Positions 18,404 to 28,997 of a stretch of 64,000 nt of DNA are shown here, in pieces (the first letter of the stretch is position 1; each line of letters opens with the position of its first letter). Under the pieces are notes generated by a model. It was not told the DNA's origin, did no database searches, and saw only the letters and a list, made by a program, of their open reading frames with translations. The DNA comes from Aureococcus anophagefferens (lineage: Eukaryota > Sar > Pelagophyceae > Pelagomonadales > Pelagomonadaceae). The position numbers and the translations under genes are program-made. The stretch covers positions 525,377-589,376 of the forward strand of contig NW_008705573.1 of the NCBI RefSeq assembly GCF_000186865.1, read 5' to 3'.

Positions 18404-19611
18404 TTATCGCGCCACGCGCAGCTGGACGTGTCGCGCCGTCATCATGTCGAGGAGCGCGGTCCGCGACAGCGTCGTCGCGACGTTCATGTAGACGTAGCAC
18501 TCGCCCGCGCGGCCGAAGGCCGGCGAGTCGCACTGCGCGCGCTGCGCGCGCCAGAGGTCGCGCCAGCCCGCCGTGAACGCCGCGTCGCCCGTCGCGCCGT
18601 CGAGGTCGTCGGCGTCGCGGCTGGCGACGTGGACGAGGTCGCGGTAGGCGCGCGCGGACATGTTGTAGGGCCGGTCCGACGAGTGGCTGTGGCCGTACTG
18701 GCCGAAGTCGAGCGGCGCTTCCTCCAGCCCGAGGAAGCCGAGCATGTCGCCGAAGACCGCGGCCGGCGCCGCGATGAGCGCCTCCATGGTCGCGAAGTAG
18801 AACTGGCGCCGGTCGAAGACGGCGAGCGCGCGCCGCGCCGCGGCGCCGTACCTCTCGAGGTGCGCCGCCAGGGCGCCGTTTTGAGCACAAACATCGAGGG
18901 ACCCCCCCAGGAGGCACGTCGGGTACTTGGCGTCCGGCGCGCGGCCGTGGCGCTCGCGCTTGAGCACGTTCGCGGCCGCGTGCTGGAGGTAGCTGACCGC
19001 GCGCGTGACGGGCCTGGGCAGGAAAAGAGTGATTCAAGTTCGCTTCAACGTGAGTGTTCCGCGCGCGCGCGTTCCGGAAAAAGCATCCATGCTTCGAGAC
19101 CGTTCCGAGAGATGATCGCTCGTCCAAAAATCAGCCGAAACGAGTGGAAAACGGCCGAGAGAGGAGCCTTTGAAGTTGGGAATTTCGCACTCTTTTCCTG
19201 CCCTGTGACGGGCTCGCGGAAGACGACGACGAGCTTGATCGCGGGGTTCGCGGCGCGGAGGCTAGAGAGCGTGTGCGGGTCCTTGTCGACGAGGTAGGAC
19301 GCCGTACCGTCGAAGGTCGCGCGCGACGAGTCGTTCCACCACGACTCGAGGCGGAGGTCGCGGAAGTAGTCCGGCATGTCGCGCCGCTGGGCCGTTTCCG
19401 TCTTGCCGAAGAAGAAGGGCTCCTTGACGCGGGGCGCGAGGACCCGCGGGTGCTGGGCGAACCAGGCGCTCAGCGTCGTCGTGCCGCACTTGGCCGCGCC
19501 GCCGACGTAGAAGGCCGGGAAGGAGAAGGACGCGTTGGCGCCGCGGGCGCGCACGGCGGGCCAATCCGGCGTCGCGGCGGCGCCGCAGGCCAGCAGCGCC
19601 AGGACGCGCAT
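18404..19611 (-). CDS. secretory-pathway sulfotransferase, split by a GC-AG introner
   Basis: Exons 19611-19214 and 19013-18404 join to 335 residues. It transfers sulfate from PAPS to a carbohydrate or other acceptor. A short signal sequence is followed by the 5'-phosphosulfate-binding loop YVGGAAKCGTTTLSAWF (about 35-51). The 3'-phosphate-binding site is rebuilt only after splicing: VVVFREP|VTRAVSYLQHA. The C-terminus has the family's FLGLEE segment. The intron (19014-19213, 200 nt) must use GC as donor: the target repeat on the host strand is GCCCGTCA, and only cutting before its GC restores the frame. The alternative GT inside the repeat would shift it. Abuts the GST gene stop to stop. Confidence 0.9.
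19006..19213 (-). mobile_element. introner element, family 1 copy 3 (GC-AG intron of sulfotransferase)
   Basis: Body 19014-19205 (192 bp) lies between perfect repeats TGACGGGC (19006-19013 and 19206-19213). The ends are CTGGGCAGGAAAAGAG and CTCTTTTCCTGCCCTG. The host-strand repeat starts with GC, giving a GC donor and a CTGCCCAG acceptor. The internal sequence is close to copies 2 and 4. Confidence 0.93.
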
Positions 19612-19792
19612 CGTTCGTTCTAGCGCATCACGCGGTAAGCGCGCGTGTCAATGCGACGGAGCTCGAGAGCAGCAACCCATGGCCATCGTTGCTCGAGCAG
19701 CCCATTGAGGTCAACGTGCCGCGTTCACATTGACACTTAACTTTGACGTCGCTTTGGCAGCCCAGGGAGAGCGCTCGCGGCAGCCCTTGCCG

Positions 19793-20610
19793 ATGGCGGA
19801 CCCGCACGTCGTCGACCCCGCGGGCAGGGAAGCCCTCGAGTACCGCGACGTCAAGTTGCGGCAGTCGCTCGGGCTGCGCTTCCCGGGCGAGCAGAGCGGC
19901 CCCTACTGGTACACGCCGGAGCAGATGAAGGGCCGCTTCCCGCCCTACTGGGGCACGCCCGTGCCGCCCTTCGCCGGCGCGCCGCCGGGCATGGCCTACG
20001 GCGTGCCCCCGTGGCTCGAGCCGCCGGCGCAGGCGCCGTTGGCGCCGGCGCCGGCGCCCGTGCAAACTGCGACCGTGCCAACCGCGACCGCGCCAACCGC
20101 GCCCGTGCCGCGGCCCGCGACGCCCTCCGCCGAGGCGCCCGTGGCCGCCGTGGCCGCGTGGGCGCGGACGTCCCTGGCCGAGCCCGCACCGACTTCCGCG
20201 CCGACGCCCGCGCCCGCGGCGCCGCCGGCCACCGCCGCGGCGCCCGCGCCCGCGCCCGCGCCCGCGCTCGCGCCCGCGCCCGCCGCCGCGCCCGCGCTCG
20301 CGCCCGCGCCCGCCGCCGCGCCGCCACCCGAGGAGCCCCCCGTTCCCGCACCCGCGGCCTCCGCGCCGGCCACCGCGGCGCCCGTGGCGGCGGGGACGCG
20401 CTGGGGCCCCATTGGGCCGCCCCCCAAGGTCCGGGACCGGAGCAAGCCCGCGATCAAGCTCGGCCCGCGCGACGTCTTCGGCGCCTACCCCTGCGCCATC
20501 CCCGGCTGCCCGCGGACCTTCGCGCACGCGCCCGCGGCCGTGCAGCACGGCAAGTCCTGCAAGTTCGCGGGCAACGGCGCCGCGCCGGCGCAGAAGAAGA
20601 AGAAGGCGCG

Positions 20611-20641
<31 letters not shown>

Positions 20642-21250
20642 AAGAAGCCGCCGGCGAAGAAGCCCGCGGCGCCCGCCGTGGTCCCGACGCGCCGCGGCAA
20701 CCGCAGCTGCCCCGGCCGCTCCCTGCCCGCCGCGTCGGCGCCGCCCGCGCCGCCCGACGCGCCGCCGGACGCGGGCGACGTCGACGCCGCCGGCGAGCCG
20801 CGGCTCCCGAACGCGAAGAAGCGGCCCATCTGCCGCCCGTCCATGGCCGCCACGGGCCAGCCGACCATCGACGCGCAGCTCAAGGCCGCGGCGGCGCTCG
20901 ACGCGATGCACGCGGAGGCGTTCGCGACGAAGCGGCGCCGCCGCGTCGTCGACGCGCCCGCCGACGACGGCGGCGCGCCGCGGCTCGAGGACGACGTCGA
21001 CGAGTGCCCCATCTGCCTCTTCGCCCTCGACGCGGACGTGGTCCTCGTCTGCGGCCCCGCGTTCCACGGCGTCAAGATCCACCGGAGCTGCACGGAGGAC
21101 TGGACGCAGACGCAGGCCGACTGCCGCCGCTGCCTGAAGAAGCTCCACGGCGGCGACGCGCCCGCCGCGGCGACGACGGACGCGGAGGAGCGCGACTGCC
21201 GGGCGTGCCGCGGCCGCCACGTGCGCCACACGTGCGGCAAGCGGGGGTAA
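19793..21250 (+). CDS. low-complexity protein with C2H2-like and RING-like zinc motifs
   Basis: 485 residues from ATG 19793; the open frame begins earlier at a TTG only. Residues ~60-210 are Pro/Ala-rich repeats. YPCAIPGCPRTFAHAPAAVQHGKSC (about 225-250) looks like a C2H2-type finger with a Cys as last ligand. A basic linker with a run of nine prolines follows. ECPICLFALDADVVLVCG...H..K.HRSC...W...Q..CRRC (about 403-440) has RING-like Cys/His spacing. The last 20 residues, CRACRGRHVRHTCGKRG, form a small Cys/His tail motif. A nuclear ubiquitin-ligase or regulatory role is possible but unproven. No introns seen. Confidence 0.7.
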
Positions 21251-21303
21251 CGCCTAGTTGGAGTGTGCCCCGCGCGGCGCTCGTCCGTCGGAGCGACCGG
21301 CCC

Positions 21304-23266
21304 TTACGTCTGCAGCGCCCCCGGGGGTTGGTCCGAGGAGTTGTTCGGCCGCAGCGCGAGCGCGGCGGCGACGGCGACGGCGCCGCCCGCGACCGTGAGC
21401 GTGCCGACGAGGACGCGGCGGAGCGTGGCGACGGCGCCCTCGAGCTTCGCCGTGCGCGCGGCGGACGCGGCGGACAGCGCCGCCTCGGCCTCGGCCAGCG
21501 CGAGCGCCTTGGCCTCGGCGACGGACGACGCGAGGCGCGCCTCGGATTCCTCCGCCGCGTCCGCGAGCCGCGCCCTGGCGGCGTCGAGCTCGTCGGCGGC
21601 GTCGGCGTAGGTCGTCCGCAACGACGCGAGCTCCGCCGCCGCGTCCTCCGACGCCTCCTCGAGCTCGGCCTCGTGCTTCTTCTCGAGCGCCGCCAAGGCC
21701 TCCTCGCGCGCGTCGGCCCGGCGCTCCGCGGCGGCCGCGGCCTGCTCCGCGGCCTTGACGGCGGCGGCCAGCGCGTCGTCGCCCTTCTTCGCGCCGCCGC
21801 CCTGCTTGAGCGCCGTCGGGCCCTTGCGCTTCTTCGGCGGGGGCTTCGCCGCGGGCGGCGGCGCCGCGTCGGCCTCGGGCGGCCGCGCGGCTTCGGCCGC
21901 TTTGGGCCGCTTCTCCTTCGCCGGCTTCTTCTCCGGCTTCTTCTCCTTTTTCGGCTTCGCCTCCGCCTTGTCCTGCGTCTCCGGCGCCTTGGCGAAGAAG
22001 CCGAAGAAGCCGCCCGACTTCGGCGCGGGAGCCAAGTCGCCCGACTTGGGCGCGGGCGCGGGCGCGGGCTTGGACTCGGGCCAGAGCCGGCGCGCGAGCC
22101 ACCCAAACCAGGACCGCTTCGGCTTCGCCGCCTCCGTCGCGTTCGCCGGCGCGAGGGGCGTCTCCGCCCGGCCCTTGCCCAAGAGCCGCGCGAGCAGCGA
22201 CCGCTTCTTCGCCGGCGCGACGGCCTTCTCGTCCGACGGCGCCGCGTCGATGGACGTCTTCGGCGCCGCCGCGCGCTCCGCGCCGCGCCAGTCCGTCTTC
22301 TTCTTCGGCGCGGGCGCCTCGGCGACCTCGGGCTCGGGCTCGGGCTCGGGCGCCGGCTCGGGCGCCGGCGGCTCGGGCTCGGGCGCCTTCTGCGGCGGCG
22401 CCTGCTGTTGCTGCGGCGGCGCTTGCTGTTGCGGCGGCGGCGCCTGCTGTTGCTGCGGCGGCGCTTGCTGCGGTTGTGGCGGCACTTGCTGCTGCTGCGG
22501 AGGCATCGCGTGGGTCGGCGGCGCCTGCTGCTGCTGTTGCTGATGCTGATGCTGCGCCGCCGCCGCCGCGGCAGCAGCGCGCGGATCCTGCTGCTGCTGC
22601 TGCTGCTGCTGCGCCGCCGCCGCCGCCGCCGCAGCGCGCGGATCCTGCTGCTGTTGCTGTTGCGCCGCCGCCGCCGCCGCTGCCGCCGCGCGGGGATCCT
22701 GCTGCTGATGCTGCTGCTGCTGCGCCGCCGCCGCCGCGCGGGGATCTGGCTGCTGCTGCTGCTGCTGCGCCGCCGCCGCCGCCGCCGCCGCGCGCGGATC
22801 CGCCGACGGCTGCTGCTGCTGCGCCGCCGCGCGCGGATCCTGCGGCTGCTGCTGCGCCGCCGCCGCGCGCGGGTCCGGCTGTTGCTGCTGCGCCGCCGCC
22901 GCGCGCGGGTCCGGCTGTTGCTGCTGCTGCTGCGCCGCCGCCGCCGCGCGCCTGCGGCGGCGGCCGCCGCGGGTCCGCCTGCGCCGCCGGCGCCGCCGCC
23001 GCGCGCGGATCCTGCTGCGGCTGCGGCTGCGTGGGGTCGACCTCGAGGGCCCAGGCCGTCTGGCCGCTCGCGGCGTCGACGTAGTAGGGCCGCTGGCTCT
23101 GCGGATCCCAGATCGTGTCCCAGGTGCGGCCGTAGCGGTCGACGACGCGCGGCGGCGGGATCGGGCGCGCGCGCGACGTCACGGCCGCCTGCGCGAGGAT
23201 CGTGACGACGAGCGCGCGCGCGAGGCCGCCGGCGCGGCGCCGGCGAGGCCTAGTGTTTGAACCCAT
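21304..23266 (-). CDS. WW-domain, polyQ/polyA repeat, coiled-coil membrane protein (one frameshift)
   Basis: ATG 23266 opens a frame with an Arg-rich start, a hydrophobic signal or anchor (about 17-32) and a WW-like module: W..IWDP.S.RPYYVD..SGQTAW. The frame then slips in GC-repeat DNA near 22945-22955. The other frame continues as about nine DPRAAAA(n)-Q(n) repeats, a Pro/Glu/Lys-rich linker, an Ala/Glu-rich coiled coil (about 21430-21760) and a C-terminal hydrophobic span near the end (TLTVAGGAVAVAAALAL). The break may be an assembly slip in repeat DNA, or the two halves could be separate genes; I favour one gene. Function unknown; it could be a tail-anchored scaffold. Confidence 0.55.
22509..23015 (-). 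repeat. coding minisatellite: Q(n)-(P)DPR-A(n) units
   Basis: On the minus strand, units of the form CAG(n)-[CCG]-GAT/GAC-CCG-CGC-GCG-GCG(n) repeat about nine times, encoding alternating polyGln and polyAla blocks separated by DPR. Gln and Ala run lengths vary between units, as expected for slippage-prone trinucleotide DNA. Confidence 0.85.
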
Positions 23267-23379
23267 GCTGTGGTCGAGATGCAGCTCGCCGGGTTGCCGC
23301 GCCTCGCCGGGGATCATGGCGCTGGCGACTGAGCACGTGACGCGTACGCGGTGGAGGCTCGCTGGACCTCCGACGACCT

Positions 23380-26300
23380 TTACGCCGCGCCCCCGTCGCC
23401 GCCGTCCGAGGAGTCGGTCTGGAGCCCGAGGCCCGCGAGGTCGTCGTCGTCGAAGTCGCTGAGCTTGCTGTCGACCTCGCTGGGCACCTCCTCGGGCCCG
23501 TCGCCGTCCGCGCCGCGCGAGTCCGAGAGCAGGCTGCCGCCGCCGTCCGCGCTGGGCCCCGACGCGGACGAGTCCTTGTCGTTTGGCGGCTCCGACGCCG
23601 ACGAGCCGTCGGCGCCGTCGGCCCAGGGCGCCGGCGCCGCGCCGCCCGCGGGGCTGTCGCGCATCCAGTCCGGCGCTCCCGCCGTCGAGCTCCCGCTCGG
23701 CGACTCGTCTTTTTTGGGCGTGTCCCGCATCCAGAGGGGCGTCGCCCGCTTCGCGCGGCTCGCCGCCGCGGCGCGGATGGCGCCGCCGAAGTCCGTCTCG
23801 TCGCTCTTGGTCGCTTCGAGGCTCGCGACGTTGACCACGTCCACCGACGCGATGCCTTTATCGGTCGCCGCGGACGAAGGCCGCCGGTCGAAGACCGCGG
23901 CGGCAAAGTCCACGGAGCTCACGACGTCCGGCGCCTCGAGGGCGTCCTCGTCCTCGTCGTCCGCGGCGGCGGCGGCGGCGGCGAGCGACGCCTCGTGGTT
24001 TTCCGCGAGCTCCGCGAGGTCCCGCTCGTGCTGCGCCGCGTCGAGCGCCGCCCGGGCCGCGGACGCCGCCCCGGCCGCGGCGGCGGCGTCGGTTTCCGCT
24101 GCGAGGCGCGCGGCCTCGGCGGTCGCGGCGGCCTCGGCCTTAGCCGCGGCCTCGGCCTCCGCGGCGGCCTTCGCGTCCGCGGCGGCCTTGGCCTCCGCTT
24201 CCAGGCGCGCGGCCTCGGCCTCCTCAACGGCCTTGGCCTCCGCAGCGGCCGCGGCTTCGAGGCGCTCGGCTTCCGCCTTCGCGTCCGCGGCGGCCTTGGC
24301 CTCCGCTTCCAGGCGCGCGGCCTCGGCCTCCTCGGCAGCCTTGGCCTCCTCAGCGGCCTTGGCCTCCGCAGCAGCCTTGGCCTCCGCAGCGGCCGCGGCT
24401 TCGAGGCGCTCGGCTTCCGCCTTCGCGTCCGCGGCGGCCTTGGCCTCCGCTTCCAGGCGCTCGGCCTCGGCCTTGGCCTCCTCCGCAGCCTTGGCCTCTG
24501 CAGCGGCCGCGGCTTCGAGGCGCTCGGCTTCCGCCTTCGCGTCCGCGGCGGCCTTGGCCTCCGCTTCCAGGCGCTCGGCCTCGGCCTTGGCCTCCTCCGC
24601 GGCCTTGGCCTCCTCAGCGGCCACGGCTTCGAGGCGCTCGGCTTCCGCCTTCGCGTCCGCGGCGGTCTTGGCCTCCGCTTCCAGGCGCTCGGCCTCGGCC
24701 TTGGCCTCCTCCGCAGCCTTGGCCTCCTCAGCGGCCGCGGCTTCGAGGCGCTCGGCTTCCGCCTTCGCGTCCGCGGTGGCCTTTGCCTCCGCTTCCAGGC
24801 GCTCGGCCTCGGCCTTGGCCTCCTCCGCAGCCTTGGCCTCTGCAGCGGCCGCGGCTTCGAGGCGCTCGGCCTCCGCCTTCTCCGCGGCGGCCTCGGCCTC
24901 CGCTTCCAGACGCTCGGCCTCTGCCTTTGCGGCTGCCTCGGCCTCGATCCGCTCGGCCTCGACGCGCTCGGCTTCGAGGCGTGCGGTTTCAAGGCAATCG
25001 GCCTCGAGGCGCTCGGTTTCGAGGCGCTCGGCTTCGACGCGCTCGGCCTCGACGCGCGCGGCCTCGACGCGCTCGGTCTCCGCCTTGGCGGCGGCCTCCG
25101 CCTCGACGCGCTCGGCTTCCACGCGCTCGGCCTCGACGCGCTCGGCCTCGACGCGCTCGGCTTCCAAGCGCTCGGCCTCGACGCGCTCGGCCTCGACGCG
25201 CGCGGCCTCGACGCGCGCGGCCTCGACGCGCTCGGCCTCGACGCGCTCGGCTTCGACGCGCTCGGCCTCGACGCGCTCGGCTTCCAAGCGCTCCGCCTCG
25301 ACGCGCTCGGCCGCGACCCTTCCAGCGTCCGCCGCCGCCGCCACGCCGTCGTCGGCGACCTCGAGCGACGCGGCCGGCGTCGCGGCGTCGGGGAACGACG
25401 CCAGGAAGTCCGAGAGGCGCGACGACGCGCCGTCCGGCCGCGGCGAGTCGTGGTTCCGGCTCTCCGTCGCCGCGCTCGACGCCGCGGACGCGCCGGCGAA
25501 GGACGCCACGAAGGCGCCGACCTTGGACCGGCGCGCCGACGGCGGCGGCTGCGTCGGCGACGCGACGCTCCGCTTCGGCGGCGCGACGAAGTCGTCGCCC
25601 GCGGGCGACCGCGGCGTCTCCGGCCCCTCCTCCTCCGCGAAGGTCCGGTTCGCGCGCGCCTCGAGGTCCGCGGCGAGGGCGGCGACGTGGCCCGTGGGCT
25701 CGAGGCGCGGCGGCCGCTGCTTCGGCGGCGGCGTCGCGTCGAGGGACCGCCTTAAATCCGCGAGCGACGCGCGGACCTCGTCCCGGTCCGCGTCCCGCCG
25801 CCGCCGGTCCGTCCGGAACTCGTCGTGGAGCGCCTGCAGCGCACTCAGCGTCTCGCTCGCCGAACTCGCCCGCGCCAGCGACGCCGACAGGTCCCGCATG
25901 GAGTCGTGGAGCGACGCGACGTCGCCGCGGAGCGCGTCGCTCGCGACGGGCGGCGAGTCCGGGCCGTCGACGAAGAGCGACCGCCGCAGGGCCTCGAAGG
26001 ACGCGTGGAGGTCGTCGACGGGGACGCGCAGGCCGTCGTCGGGGCCGAGGCGCGCGAGGAGCGCCTCGAAGCCCGCCTCGACGCTGTTCACCGCGGCCTC
26101 GGCGTTTCGCGCGGACCGGCGCCCGGCAGACGGCGACAGCGCGACGCCCTCGAGCGTGCCCTTGAGCCCGGCGACCTCGGCGGCCAGGGCGTCGAGCTGC
26201 GACTGCACGTCGCCGGCGGGCGCCCGGGGATCCGCGGCCGCGGCCGCCTCGACGGCGTCGAAGCGCTTCCTGAAGTCGTCGTCCATGCGCTCGACCTTGG

Positions 26301-26877
26301 CCAGGACGGCGTCGACCTTGGGCGTCAATAACGCCACGTCCGTGGTCGTCGCCGCCACGGACGTTCGTAGCGCGCCGACGTCCGCCTCGACCCTGGACGC
26401 CCGCTCGGCGACGGTTTTGAGAGAGGCGCGCGTCTCCGCGGCGAAGCCGTCCATCGCCGCCGTCGCCGCGTCCGTCGCCGCGCGGTCCTTCGCGAGCTCG
26501 CCCCGGAGGCTCTCGAAGCGCCCGCCCAGGCCCTGGGGCCCGTCGAGGCAGCCCAGGAGCCGCTCGTAGAGCGCGACGGTCGCGGGGTCCCGGCCGTCGC
26601 CGCGCGGCTCCAAATCGGCGGCCCGCTCGCCGCGGAAGGCCTCGAGGTTCGCGTGGAGCCGGTCGAGCTTCGCCGTGATGGCCGCGAGGTCCGTCGAGGG
26701 CACGCGGTCGCGGCCGCTGCCGAGGACGCCGAAGGGCAGGTGGGGCTTCACCGGCGGGCCGACGTCGCGCGCCACGTCCCGCTTCAGGCGCGCGATGGCC
26801 GACGCGTAGAAGTGGGACTTGGGCAGCCCCTGCTCCAGCATCATCATGCCGTAGCCCCGCTTCGTCGCGTCGTCCAT
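23380..26877 (-). CDS. large repeat-rich helical/coiled-coil protein, 1165 aa
   Basis: Start ATG 26877, where the frame opens just upstream at GTG. Residues ~1-520 are predicted helix with scattered Leu/Ala heptads. Residues ~520-640 are built of a 5-residue unit ([10 protein letters not shown]), and residues ~640-920 of a 38-residue unit (114 bp in DNA) rich in Ala, Glu and Lys. The C-terminal ~220 residues are acidic and disordered, with two WMRD motifs (PLWMRD and PDWMRD) and an acidic [15 protein letters not shown] segment. No catalytic domain. It resembles long structural rods or single-alpha-helix spacers. It lies tandem upstream of the WW/polyQ gene. Single exon. The opposite strand is also open for over 1000 codons; I regard that as a by-product of the repeat. 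Confidence 0.8.
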   Translation of the reverse strand: MDDATKRGYGMMMLEQGLPKSHFYASAIARLKRDVARDVGPPVKPHLPFGVLGSGRDRVPSTDLAAITAKLDRLHANLEAFRGERAADLEPRGDGRDPATVALYERLLGCLDGPQGLGGRFESLRGELAKDRAATDAATAAMDGFAAETRASLKTVAERASRVEADVGALRTSVAATTTDVALLTPKVDAVLAKVERMDDDFRKRFDAVEAAAAADPRAPAGDVQSQLDALAAEVAGLKGTLEGVALSPSAGRRSARNAEAAVNSVEAGFEALLARLGPDDGLRVPVDDLHASFEALRRSLFVDGPDSPPVASDALRGDVASLHDSMRDLSASLARASSASETLSALQALHDEFRTDRRRRDADRDEVRASLADLRRSLDATPPPKQRPPRLEPTGHVAALAADLEARANRTFAEEEGPETPRSPAGDDFVAPPKRSVASPTQPPPSARRSKVGAFVASFAGASAASSAATESRNHDSPRPDGASSRLSDFLASFPDAATPAASLEVADDGVAAAADAGRVAAERVEAERLEAERVEAERVEAERVEAERVEAARVEAARVEAERVEAERLEAERVEAERVEAERVEAERVEAEAAAKAETERVEAARVEAERVEAERLETERLEADCLETARLEAERVEAERIEAEAAAKAEAERLEAEAEAAAEKAEAERLEAAAAAEAKAAEEAKAEAERLEAEAKATADAKAEAERLEAAAAEEAKAAEEAKAEAERLEAEAKTAADAKAEAERLEAVAAEEAKAAEEAKAEAERLEAEAKAAADAKAEAERLEAAAAAEAKAAEEAKAEAERLEAEAKAAADAKAEAERLEAAAAAEAKAAAEAKAAEEAKAAEEAEAARLEAEAKAAADAKAEAERLEAAAAAEAKAVEEAEAARLEAEAKAAADAKAAAEAEAAAKAEAAATAEAARLAAETDAAAAAGAASAARAALDAAQHERDLAELAENHEASLAAAAAAADDEDEDALEAPDVVSSVDFAAAVFDRRPSSAATDKGIASVDVVNVASLEATKSDETDFGGAIRAAAASRAKRATPLWMRDTPKKDESPSGSSTAGAPDWMRDSPAGGAAPAPWADGADGSSASEPPNDKDSSASGPSADGGGSLLSDSRGADGDGPEEVPSEVDSKLSDFDDDDLAGLGLQTDSSDGGDGGAA
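24100..25320 (-). repeat. coding tandem repeats (15-bp and 114-bp units)
   Basis: About 24955-25320 consists of imperfect 15-bp units encoding ERVEA. About 24240-24900 consists of 114-bp units: the landmark 'gcttcgaggcgctcggctt' recurs at about 24398, 24512, 24626, 24740 and 24853, with an expanded 145-bp step before 24398. Confidence 0.88.
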
Positions 26878-27035
26878 TGTGTGAGTGCTCACATTTGATT
26901 CGGTTTGCCTACGCCATCATGCTGCCCCAAACGGCGTCAACTTGCAGTATCGAGTCGACGTTGCCATACTGTGTCGCAATGAACCGTGCTCTTTTTTAGC
27001 GGCTAGCCAGAGCGCACACCGCCAACCAGGTCGCA

Positions 27036-28355
27036 ATGCGCCCTACGATGCTACGACGCGTCGCGGTAACGCTCGTCGCGCTCGCGCGCGCGGCGCCGTG
27101 GACGCCGGAGCTCGCGCACGACGGCACGACGCCCTGGGACGGCCCGGCGATGATCCGCGCGGAACTGAAGCGCTCCGTCGCCGCGTACGCCGCGCGCACG
27201 ACGGCCGAGGAGGCGCGCAAGTACGCGGCGTCGCTGGCGCGGCACGGCGACCAGCTCTGCGTCTTCCTCCGCGGCCGGCTCTTCGTGTCCGACAAATTCC
27301 TCGACCAGAGCAAGCACAAGAAGCACGCCGCGTACGTGCTGAGCGCGCACAGGCGGGTCGCCCTGCCCAACGCGCTCTACCTCTTCGAGAAGGACTCGAC
27401 GGGCGGCGACTCCTGGCCCGCGCGCACCGGCGGCGATCCCGCGACGCCGCTCCTCGTCATCTCCAAAAAAAAGGGCTACGGCGGCCTCGGCGTCCTCGTG
27501 CCGAACCCCTTCTTCGAGAACGGCGACGTGAACAAGTGGGGCCGCGCCGCCAAGGCGCTGCACGAGGCCGCCAAGGCGCGGCCCTGGGAGTCGCGGCGCG
27601 CCGACGTCTTCTGGCGGGGCAACGTCGGAAACCACGCGCCGAACGCGGACTACGACTTCTGCGACCGCGACAGCGGCAACTACGCGCGCTTCGAGGCGCT
27701 GAGCCTCGCCGTGGACCACCCGGAGACCTTCGACGTCAAGTGCCAGAAGTGCCGGCCGCGGAACGCTTCCGCGTTTCCGTGCCCGACGGACGCGTACGAC
27801 GCGACGATGGCCGCGCTCGTGGACGACGCGGCGCCCATGCGCGACGAGGCCTGGGTCGACCCGCGAGACTACAGCGCCCACCGGGCCGTGCTGAACCTGC
27901 CGGGGACGACGGCCGGGGGATACAGCCGGAACCTGAACCACCTCTGGGTGCTCAAGGCGCCCGTGCTCCTGTGGGACGCGCCCTTCGTCGAGCACTACTA
28001 CCCGGCGCTCCGCCACGGCGACACGCACCTCGCCGTCGACCGGCGCGACGCTTTGTCGTTCGCGCGGTCCGCGCTCGGCGACGCGCGCGAGGCCCGGCGC
28101 CTCGCCGCGGGCGCCATGGCCGTCTACGAGACCTACCTCTGCCCGCAGTGCCTCGCCGCCTACCTGCGCGACGTCTACGACGAACTGCGCGACCGCTTCG
28201 CGCTCGCGTCGATCCTCGACGGCGGCGACGACCCGCGGCGCTTCCTGCGCTCCCTCGCGTGCGCGGGCGCGCCCGTCGCCTTCCGCGAGGTCGTCGAGGC
28301 GAGCGACCGCGCCGACGGCCTCGCGACCGCGCCCGTGGACTTGGACCCCTGTTAA
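27036..28355 (+). CDS. GT90 (CAP10/POGLUT-like) glycosyltransferase
   Basis: 439 residues with an N-terminal hydrophobic signal (about 5-18). GT90 enzymes add glucose or xylose to proteins or polysaccharides in the ER or Golgi. Family landmarks are ADVFWRGNVGNH (about 190; donor-site Arg-Gly) and VLNLPGTTAGGYSRNLNHLWVLKAPVLLWDAPFVEHYYPAL in the C-terminal half, corresponding to the LDGxxxSxR...L..GS...K....Y...L pattern. HGDTHLAV follows. Several Cys pairs suggest a lumenal protein. Single exon. The acceptor cannot be told from sequence. Its stop lies four bases from the 3' end of the plastid-type protein gene on the other strand. Confidence 0.82.
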   Translation: MRPTMLRRVAVTLVALARAAPWTPELAHDGTTPWDGPAMIRAELKRSVAAYAARTTAEEARKYAASLARHGDQLCVFLRGRLFVSDKFLDQSKHKKHAAYVLSAHRRVALPNALYLFEKDSTGGDSWPARTGGDPATPLLVISKKKGYGGLGVLVPNPFFENGDVNKWGRAAKALHEAAKARPWESRRADVFWRGNVGNHAPNADYDFCDRDSGNYARFEALSLAVDHPETFDVKCQKCRPRNASAFPCPTDAYDATMAALVDDAAPMRDEAWVDPRDYSAHRAVLNLPGTTAGGYSRNLNHLWVLKAPVLLWDAPFVEHYYPALRHGDTHLAVDRRDALSFARSALGDAREARRLAAGAMAVYETYLCPQCLAAYLRDVYDELRDRFALASILDGGDDPRRFLRSLACAGAPVAFREVVEASDRADGLATAPVDLDPC

Positions 28356-28358
28356 CGC

Positions 28359-28799
28359 CTACTTGTCCTTGCCGAAGAGCGGCGTGCCGACGCCGACGTC
28401 GCGCTCGGCGACCGCGTCGTCGTCGGCCTCGCCGGCCGCCGCGCCGGCGTCCTCGCCGACGGCGCCCTCGTCGACGGCGAGCTCCTCGGCGTCGCCGCCC
28501 GCGGGCCGCTCCTTCTTGAAGGGGTCGCCGAGGGGCGCCGTGAGCGAATCGAATTGCTCGTCGGGCAGCGACATGTACACGGCGTTGGCGACGCCCACGA
28601 GCACGACGATGGACAGCACGGGGAACGCGTTGACGGCGTCGAAGGTCACCTGCGTGCCGCCGACGTCGTAGAGGTCCACGGCCCGCACCGGCGGCGACCG
28701 GCAGGGCTTGGCGGCGCGGAGCGGGCGGAGCGCCGGGCGGCTGAAGGCCCGCGCCTGCGACGCGAGCAGGAGCGACACGACGGCGCGCACGGAGAACAT
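28359..28799 (-). CDS. plastid-targeted small membrane protein, 146 aa
   Basis: Starts at ATG 28799, since the frame upstream offers only GTG. Residues 1-18 are a signal peptide ending ASQARA, followed at once by Phe-Ser-Arg-Pro and a basic, Ser/Pro-rich stretch. This is the ASAFAP-type bipartite presequence used for import into secondary plastids of heterokonts. One transmembrane helix follows (about 64-80, FPVLSIVVLVGVANAVY). The C-terminal ~60 residues are strongly acidic and end in LFGKDK. The family was not recognised; a small thylakoid or envelope protein is likely. It is the clearest evidence in the window for a photosynthetic stramenopile host. Confidence 0.7.
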   Translation of the reverse strand: MFSVRAVVSLLLASQARAFSRPALRPLRAAKPCRSPPVRAVDLYDVGGTQVTFDAVNAFPVLSIVVLVGVANAVYMSLPDEQFDSLTAPLGDPFKKERPAGGDAEELAVDEGAVGEDAGAAAGEADDDAVAERDVGVGTPLFGKDK

Positions 28800-28997
28800 T
28801 GTGCAACGATGGATTGCCGACGGCGTTGCTGCGGCGGCGTCGAGCACGAGCACTGCCGGAGATCGAGATCTGCCGCCAAGCTCAAGTTTCGCGGATCAAC
28901 ATGCTGTTCAACCCTCCGAAAGTTGACTTTCCGGCTCGAGTGAACAATGATGCGCGGCGGGCAGCCCTAGTTTTGCGTCGTCGCCGCAGCACATCGG

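Noticed and set aside
18428..19297. Plus-strand frame over the sulfotransferase 3' exon and introner
   Set aside because: It is the antisense shadow of a well-supported sulfotransferase and runs through a mobile element.
20011..23205. 1064-codon plus-strand frame through the zinc-finger and WW genes
   Set aside because: Arg/Ala/Gly-rich nonsense crossing two genes of opposite direction; a by-product of ~70% GC where stops are rare.
23351..26569. 1072-codon open frame on the plus strand opposite the repeat coiled-coil gene
   Set aside because: It is the antisense image of GAG/GCC-type codons and encodes endless Ala/Ser/Arg repeats with no signals. The minus-strand product has sensible N- and C-termini.
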